From contig NC_064651.1 in NCBI RefSeq assembly GCF_001723175.1, positions 372,001 through 436,000 on the forward strand: 64,000 bases of DNA, written 5' to 3'. Numbering within the stretch: position 1 is the stretch's first letter; each line of letters starts with the position of its first letter. This DNA is from Penicillium oxalicum. Its lineage: Eukaryota; Ascomycota; Eurotiomycetes; Eurotiales; Aspergillaceae. The translations under genes and the position numbers were made by a program. The notes below the pieces were generated by a model. The model had not been told where the DNA came from. It searched no databases and worked only from the letters and a program-made list of their open reading frames with translations. Below are positions 58,598 through 64,000 of this stretch, in pieces.

Positions 58598-59527
58598 TTG
58601 TTGAAGATCATTGTGTAATTTGGTTATATCAACCTTAGAAAAGATTGGATAGGTAGAAGTTCTAGAGGCCTGGTCGGGATCGATGTATTTCAGTGGTTAT
58701 GGCAGGTTCATTCGCAGTGGCTAGATACTATGGACACACTGCGTTGTGATCTTGATTGTCTGCGACTCTGCGCATCAATCTCGATAGTATCAAGTTTTTG
58801 TTTCAATGGATGTTGACAGTCCTACTGTAACTATCTGTAGCCCTAGTGCCTCACCCGATCGGGTTAGTAGACCATGGAGTCCCTCGACCGGTATATATAT
58901 CCTGTGAAATATACGTATCTCCCATCGACCACCTACGTCCAGTATTCCTCGACCAGAGAAGCAGGTCCAACTCCGAACACCCCACCAATTGAAGATAGTA
59001 TCCACCAAGATACCCATTGACTAAATTGATAAGCATCGCGCCCGATACAACCATGAACACAAGCCGAATCACTACTGTAAGAACGAGGTATCGAGGCTGG
59101 ACGATATGACCCGAAACCCGAGCTTTCGACCAAGTCCAAAATTCAATGGACGTGCGAAAGGAGCATGAGGTATCTGGATACATTCACCTACCTGATTCCC
59201 ACATATATGAATATACACCGGGCGCGTACATTTAATGGTAGTGCGAGCAACTCGGGGAACCCCCTTGAATTTTGCGAACGATCCCGGGTGAGGGGGGGGG
59301 GGGGGGGGGGGGTTAATCTAGACTCAAGGTTCAACGAAGCGTAGTGATCATTCAACAAATACCTAGGACGCCCGGATCAAGTAGGGGAAAAACAAAGGAA
59401 AATTTTACCAAGCCAACCTGTGGATTGAGCAAGGAGTGAAAGTGTGTCCAAGAACTCCGGATGGGACGAATGTCAAAGATAACCTTAGACGCACCATAAT
59501 CCACACGGTGCAAAGAGACAAAAAGAT
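58598..59527. other. Intergenic with poly-G run
   Basis: No gene supported. Poly-G of 21 nt at 59292-59312. A hydrophobic minus-strand ORF at about 58851-59183 has no family resemblance. Confidence 0.45.
59292..59312. repeat. Poly-G run (21 nt)
   Basis: Twenty-one consecutive G residues. Confidence 0.9.
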
Positions 59528-59599
59528 TGACCGACGCAGGGGTCGAACCTGCAATCTCTTGATTCGTAGTCAAGCGCCTTGCCATTGGGCCAGCCGGCC
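59528..59599 (-). tRNA. tRNA-Arg(ACG)
   Basis: The reverse strand gives a 72-nt cloverleaf: acceptor GGCCGGC/GTCGGTC, anticodon stem CTTGA/TCAAG with loop CTACGAA (anticodon ACG), and T arm GCAGGTTCGACCCCTGC. No intron. Confidence 0.94.
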
Positions 59600-59842
59600 T
59601 TATTACTTGTCAAGTTGCAGCAATTTTGCAACTATGACCTGAAACCTGAGTCAGGATTTCACAAGGCTCTCCCTATCCCATGTGCCCGCCCAGAAGGACC
59701 GAATCCCATTCTTAAATACCGTTCAATAGTGAAGAGGGAACAAAACATACATGGAGAAAGATGCTGTTTACTATTACAAATTCGTCAAATTAAATCATAA
59801 ATTACCTTGCATCCTGGCTATACGTCCACTCCCTTGGTGCAG

Positions 59843-62145
59843 TCATACGTCCAGGGTCAAAATGTCCACATCGTCCACAATGGCCTTCTTCCCGGGCATG
59901 TGGCCTCGGCGCATCAGCTCGGCACACTTGACCATCACCGGGTCCATACCCATGGTCGCGACTGCGACGACCGTATCATCCTTGGTGTAGTAGGCCGCGA
60001 ACTTGGCCTCTTCGGGTTGACCCTTGATGACAATATCATCATATCCGTTCACGGTGTTGCCACAGTAACGCAGCTGTGCCCCGAGAGCAGACCAGAAGAC
60101 GGGGATGAAGGGCTTAGGAGGCAGCGAGGACAGTGGGGAGCGACGGGCGTGGACAATAGCCCGAGCCACTCCCCGACCCATGTTCTGCGCGACGTTCCAG
60201 TGCTCAATGCGGACGGGCTTGCCCTCGCCGCCAGGACCGTGGTAAGGGTAAGTGGCAATGTCACCAATGGCAAAGACCTTCTCCAGACCAGGGATGGTAA
60301 AGTGGTCGTCAGTTTCGATGGAGCCATCCTTCTGCAGCGTCACGGCAGAGTTGTTCTGCAGGTAGTCGGTCGCGGGACGCACACCCACACCCAGAACGAC
60401 GAGGTCGGCTGGGAGAACGGTACCGTCCTTCAAGTGGACCGCACCCACGGAGGACTGGTTGGACTCAGAGGGGGTAGCCTTTTCGACGCCCGCGGACAGC
60501 TTGAAGTTGACGCCGCTCTTCTCGATGTTCTTCTGGATGGCGGAACCAATCTTGGCACCCAGAACACGCTCCATAGGGGCGGACTCCATGCCCACGATGG
60601 TCACATTGTGGTCCTTGCTCAGCGCGTTGCCGACCTCCATGCCGATGAACGAGGAGCCAATGATGACGATATTCTTCTTGGAACCCTCAGCGGCGGCCAG
60701 GATAGCCTTCACATCAGAGACAAAGCGCAGGGTAAACACGTTAGAGAGCTCGTTGTCGCGGAACCCAGGGAGGGGTAGTGAGCGAGGCTGACCACCTGTC
60801 GCGAGGACCAGGTTGGTGTAGGAGACTGTGGAGCCGGACGCGGTCTTGACGGATTTGCCCGAGAAGTCGACGGAGGTGACCTCGTCGTTGACAACTTCGA
60901 TGCCGGCCTCCTTGAACCACTCGCGAGGGCGCCACATGATCTTCTCAGGATCCGCAATTAGAGCCTTGGAGAGCTTGGTGCGGTCAATGCCAACCTCGGG
61001 CTCCTTGGAGATGATGGTGATGCTACCGGGATACTTGAGCTCACGGAGGGATTGAACGAGTCCCAAAGTACCGCTCCCACTATTGAGATTATCAGTATCG
61101 GTGGGTTCTCCAGACGGATCTTCATCACCAAGGAGGGGGGGGGGGGGGGGGGGGGGGAGGGGGAAATAAGTAGGCGCTTCACTTACCCTCCGACAACCAC
61201 CACCTTCTCCTCTGCATTCGATACCGAGCACTTGCCGACGGGGTTTCGCTTTCCGCCCTTAATGTCGGCCTCGGTACCACGAATGTACACAGCACCACCG
61301 CGCTCGAAGATATCAAACTTCTTCAAGGCATCAAGGGCTGGCGCATCCTCAACGTCACCGGTTTTGATGTTGAAGCAAGCTATAAAAAAAGCATGGTTGT
61401 TAGTTTCCTCCAGGATTCAAACTGCATTGCTGCGCCACCTCCAGATCCGCTTCATTGGAACAGCCGAGTCACACATACCTCCATGCCATGGACACGTAAT
61501 CCGGCCATCTGGAGCCACCACACCATTTTTCAGTGGTGCTCCGTAGTGCGTACAGCGCGGGCTCATGGCGTGAGCCTGGCCATCATGCTTGACGACCAAG
61601 ACCTTGCCTTCAGAGATGCCCTCGACTTCGCATTCGATCTTGTCTGAGGAGGAGACATCTGCCAGGGATGAAAGACCCTTGAGCTTGTATTCCTGAGCCA
61701 TGGTTGCAAGAGCACGAGTAGGAGAATAAGTAGGAGGTGGACTGAGGAGAGGAATTAGGTGTGGGCGAGCTGGTGTACTGATCGAGAGGCCCTTGATCTT
61801 TGACGAATAGATTGATGTCGGTAGGGAGACCACTGAAAAGGAGGTAAAGGAAGACGAATCTCTCAGGCCGCCAGCACTCCAGTAACTACGAGAAGTAGAG
61901 AGAGGTGCAGCAGTGGTAGAAGTGAAATTGGGGAGTAGTCTGCCGCAGCTACTGGGGGTGGGATCACGGCGGTGACGCAGATTCCGATTCAAGCGGGGGA
62001 ACCGATTGCGAAGCACGTAGCGGGGTGGGAGGGAAGACACCATTGGTGGAGGTTGGGAGGAACAGGATTTGGCGCGTGTGGTCTGACGAGGGGAGGGAGA
62101 CTGGGGCACACGGCTGGGAAGGATGTGGACAGACGAGGATCGCAA
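59843..62145 (-). CDS. AIF-like (AIFM3-type) Rieske / FAD-NAD oxidoreductase
   Basis: Three exons: up to 61479, 61379-61187 and 61079-59843. The first encodes a Rieske [2Fe-2S] domain (MSPRCTHYGAPL then CPWHG, i.e. C-x-H and C-x2-H). The second links to the FAD-binding loop split by the second intron (VVVVGG + GSGTLGLVQSL). The third has the NAD-binding motif IVIIGSSFIGMEVG, the ADLVVLGVGVRPAT and VFAIGDIATYPYHG signatures, and a reductase C-terminal domain. This is the domain order of AIFM3 and of the fungal AIF-like reductases tied to mitochondrial oxidative stress and cell death. From Met 61701 (MAQEYKLKG) it is 550 residues. The frame is open upstream with Met at 62043 and 62145 and an Arg/Ser-rich, acid-poor leader that could be a mitochondrial presequence. 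Intron 61186-61080 contains 23 G/C in a row. Confidence 0.87.
61135..61157. repeat. Poly-G run (23 nt) inside an intron of the AIF-like gene
   Basis: Twenty-three G on the + strand, so poly-C in the pre-mRNA, between donor 61186 and acceptor 61080. Confidence 0.9.
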
Positions 62146-63437
62146 GATCGAGATCGGGGGAGCTGCGGTTCAAATGGTGGCCCGTGGAAAGAAGGGAAGA
62201 GCAAAAGGATGGATGACTCAAGGAATCAAGGTCTCATCATTGATCGTCACTGAAAATATGAAATGACAACCGGATGGGAGCAGCTGCAAGCTGGAAGCTA
62301 GAAACCGGACGCTAGAAGCTAAAAGGAATGAAAGGATCAATAATAACAAAATAACGAGGACCCTGAAGAGAGCCGAGGAAACAAATCTAGGTAGTCCGTT
62401 GAATTTCCCGCGCAGCTAGTGGTCCGTTTGCTCCGCTCGGAATCCTAGGATGAATTGTGAGTCCACCGAATCCATCTTTTTACCAATGACTCTTTTCCAT
62501 AGCGGGCGAGACATCCTCAAGTTCACGGGAGATTCAGTGATTATTTTTCCTTCCCCTTCTGTCTATCGGCAGTGAATACTTCTAAGACTCTGCTGACTCG
62601 ACAGAAATCTTGAGTGTTGATCAGTTTCTAGCTCGACACCGATGATATCACAGTGACAGTGGGGGGCTGCGTTGACCAATCAGCCACCGGGGATGGTCAT
62701 CCCGCCCGACTGGATCTGCGGGTCGATCGGAGGCCCAGACATGCTTGCGTTCTTCCATGGCAGCTGCTCGCGGACCCAACAGAGTCATCCTCATACGATG
62801 ATTAGCGAGATGATGTGGAATACAGACATTAGATATCAGATATGGTACTGATTATATACTCATAGCATACCCTACTAGACAGTACATGACTACTTGCCGC
62901 CTCAATACCCACAGTGACTCAACCTACAGTTGCACATTTTCAGTCCCTTTCTGGTGCATCGTGGATAAAGTAGAGGTTTGTGATCTCTATAGACAAACCA
63001 GATTTAGATTGACAGGCGCTGTTGACAAGGTTTCAGGTCGATGAGGGACGAAAGGCCAGATCATGTCTCGGTCGAAAATCCACGCCATCCGCGTTACCCC
63101 GTCCTGGTCAACACCAAAGACGGCTTCCTGGTCTCTCTCGTATGTGTGAGGGGGCACGGTAATTGGAAGCTTCATAGTCCGTCGGAAGAGTACAGCCTGG
63201 CGGCGATGAGCTGGCCACCCAGTCCCGCACGGTAAAAGAGAGCTTCGGCCAAGAAGACCACAAGAAAAGTAGAAACGAAAGAAACAAAAAGGGTGCCATG
63301 ACAGTTCGACATATACATATATCACATGGATCCAAATCCGAGCCGGAACGCCGACCGCCAATGTAGTAGAAAAATCAAAAGACATCCTCGTGGAAAGAGG
63401 GCGTACTGTATATCAGAACAAAGCAACCATTTGCCCT
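62146..63437. other. Intergenic, promoter of the AIF-like gene
   Basis: No gene supported. Short GCTAGAAGCTA-type repeats near 62280-62320. Confidence 0.45.
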
Positions 63438-64000
63438 CTATTTCTTGCTCTTCTCCTTTTTCTCCTTCTTTTCCTTCTTCTCCGTCTTGTCCTTCGACTT
63501 GGACTTGTCCTTCTTTTCTTTCTTTTCCTTCTTCTCCTTGGTCTTCTTCTCGGCGGGCTCGGTCTCATCCTCCTCCTGCCCAGTAGGCTCTTCGATCTCT
63601 ACCACGGAGACATCCACCACGGAGTCTGCCGCTGGAGAGCTCGAGATAGGAATGATCCGCGCATTCCTCTTATGAGGCGAGGCCAAGAAGGATGGAGGCA
63701 GCGCATGGCCCTGTCGCTCTGCCGCCAGAAGCGCTTGCTCTTCCTCGTCAGTCAACATGGTACCCTCGATGCTCAGGAAGCCGCGGTCCCGATCCGACCC
63801 GGGAATCACATCAATGTCAACCACACGGAATTTGATGGTACCGCGCACTTTGTGGCCCGAGACAGACTGGAAGTGACCACTGGCCGCCTCCTCTTCTTCC
63901 GCCTCACCGTCAATGTCCACCTCGTCAATCGCCTTCGCGGCAGGCTGGAAAAGTTCCTTCGCGGCATCGAAACTGGGAGGCACTCCACTGACGCCAGACT
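63438..64000 (-). CDS. RNA polymerase I subunit RPA43-like, C-terminal part (5' end outside window)
   Basis: An open frame from the right edge to the stop at 63438. The segment GTIKFRVVDIDVIPGSDRDR followed by GFLSIEGTML matches the C-terminal OB-fold part of RPA43 (A43), the Pol I subunit that contacts the initiation factor Rrn3. It is preceded by an acidic linker (DIDGEAEEEEAASG) and followed by a very lysine/glutamate-rich tail (EKKEKKEKKDKSKSKDK), which is low complexity. The frame is open through position 64000 (SGVSGVPPSFDAAK), so the N-terminal half lies to the right. A near-identical shadow frame is not coding. Confidence 0.75.
   Translation of the reverse strand, partial: SGVSGVPPSFDAAKELFQPAAKAIDEVDIDGEAEEEEAASGHFQSVSGHKVRGTIKFRVVDIDVIPGSDRDRGFLSIEGTMLTDEEEQALLAAERQGHALPPSFLASPHKRNARIIPISSSPAADSVVDVSVVEIEEPTGQEEDETEPAEKKTKEKKEKKEKKDKSKSKDKTEKKEKKEKKEKSKK

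Noticed and set aside
59807..60778. Long + strand ORF (323 aa) opposite the AIF-like gene
   Set aside because: It is the complement of a well-conserved oxidoreductase exon; the His/Arg-rich translation has no domain.
1..64000. CRISPR arrays, bacterial operons or ribosome binding sites
   Set aside because: None expected or seen; the introns and gene types are those of a fungal nuclear genome.

Overview
The window looks like a chromosome segment of a filamentous ascomycete, most likely a Eurotiomycete (Aspergillus/Penicillium group). The evidence is short introns of about 50-100 nt with GTRNGT...YAG ends, proteins recognisable as Eurotiales types (TINA-like, EsdC-like, Nup85-like, AIF/Rieske oxidoreductase, DMATS prenyltransferase, rhodopsin-type membrane protein), nuclear tRNAs with eukaryotic features, and long intergenic regions. 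Nothing in it looks prokaryotic or organellar. Exon limits below were worked out by eye from reading frame, splice signals and family conservation.

Layout. 1-5.3 kb: 5' part of a Pof3-type TPR/F-box/LRR gene (-), a TINA/ADIP coiled-coil gene (+) and an F-box-like gene (+). 6.0-7.25 kb: a decayed PARP gene (BRCT-WGR, catalytic domain gone), followed by a SnoaL/NTF2-like gene. 8.5-8.8 kb: AT-rich stretch with repeated ACTCGCGAGT palindromes. 9.6-12.4 kb: CTR copper transporter and a membrane J-protein (both -). 14.2-14.8 kb: a short spliced ORF that may be a recombinase-related (DUF3435/FluG-type) fragment. 15.7-19.4 kb: an ADH6-type alcohol dehydrogenase and, facing it, a UPC2-like Zn2Cys6 regulator. 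19.4-23.5 kb is gene-poor. 23.6-27.2 kb: Nup85. 27.2-32.7 kb: almost empty apart from a small conserved Cys-containing protein and a cluster of hairpins. 32.8-34.6 kb: an unknown gene and a broken GH18 chitinase.

35.1-51.1 kb is the most interesting block: DMATS-type prenyltransferase (-), rhodopsin-type membrane protein (+), cytochrome P450 (+), a membrane-anchored indoleamine-2,3-dioxygenase-like domain fused to cytochrome b5 (+), an alpha/beta-hydrolase-3 enzyme (+) and a Zn2Cys6/Fungal_trans regulator (-). Together they look like a small secondary-metabolism locus with no NRPS or PKS in view. One possible chemistry is prenylation and oxidation of an indole, oxidative ring opening, then hydrolysis. 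That is inference.

52.4-64 kb: two tRNA-Gly(GCC), an EsdC-like AMPK-beta/glycogen-binding protein with an apparent one-base frameshift, tRNA-Ser(AGA), tRNA-Arg(ACG), an AIF/Rieske oxidoreductase (-), and the C-terminal part of an RNA polymerase I subunit RPA43-like protein (-, cut by the window end).

Two pseudogenes (PARP and GH18) carry three nonsense changes of one type, tryptophan TGG to TAG. Several poly-C/poly-G runs of 19-23 nt punctuate intergenic DNA and one intron.
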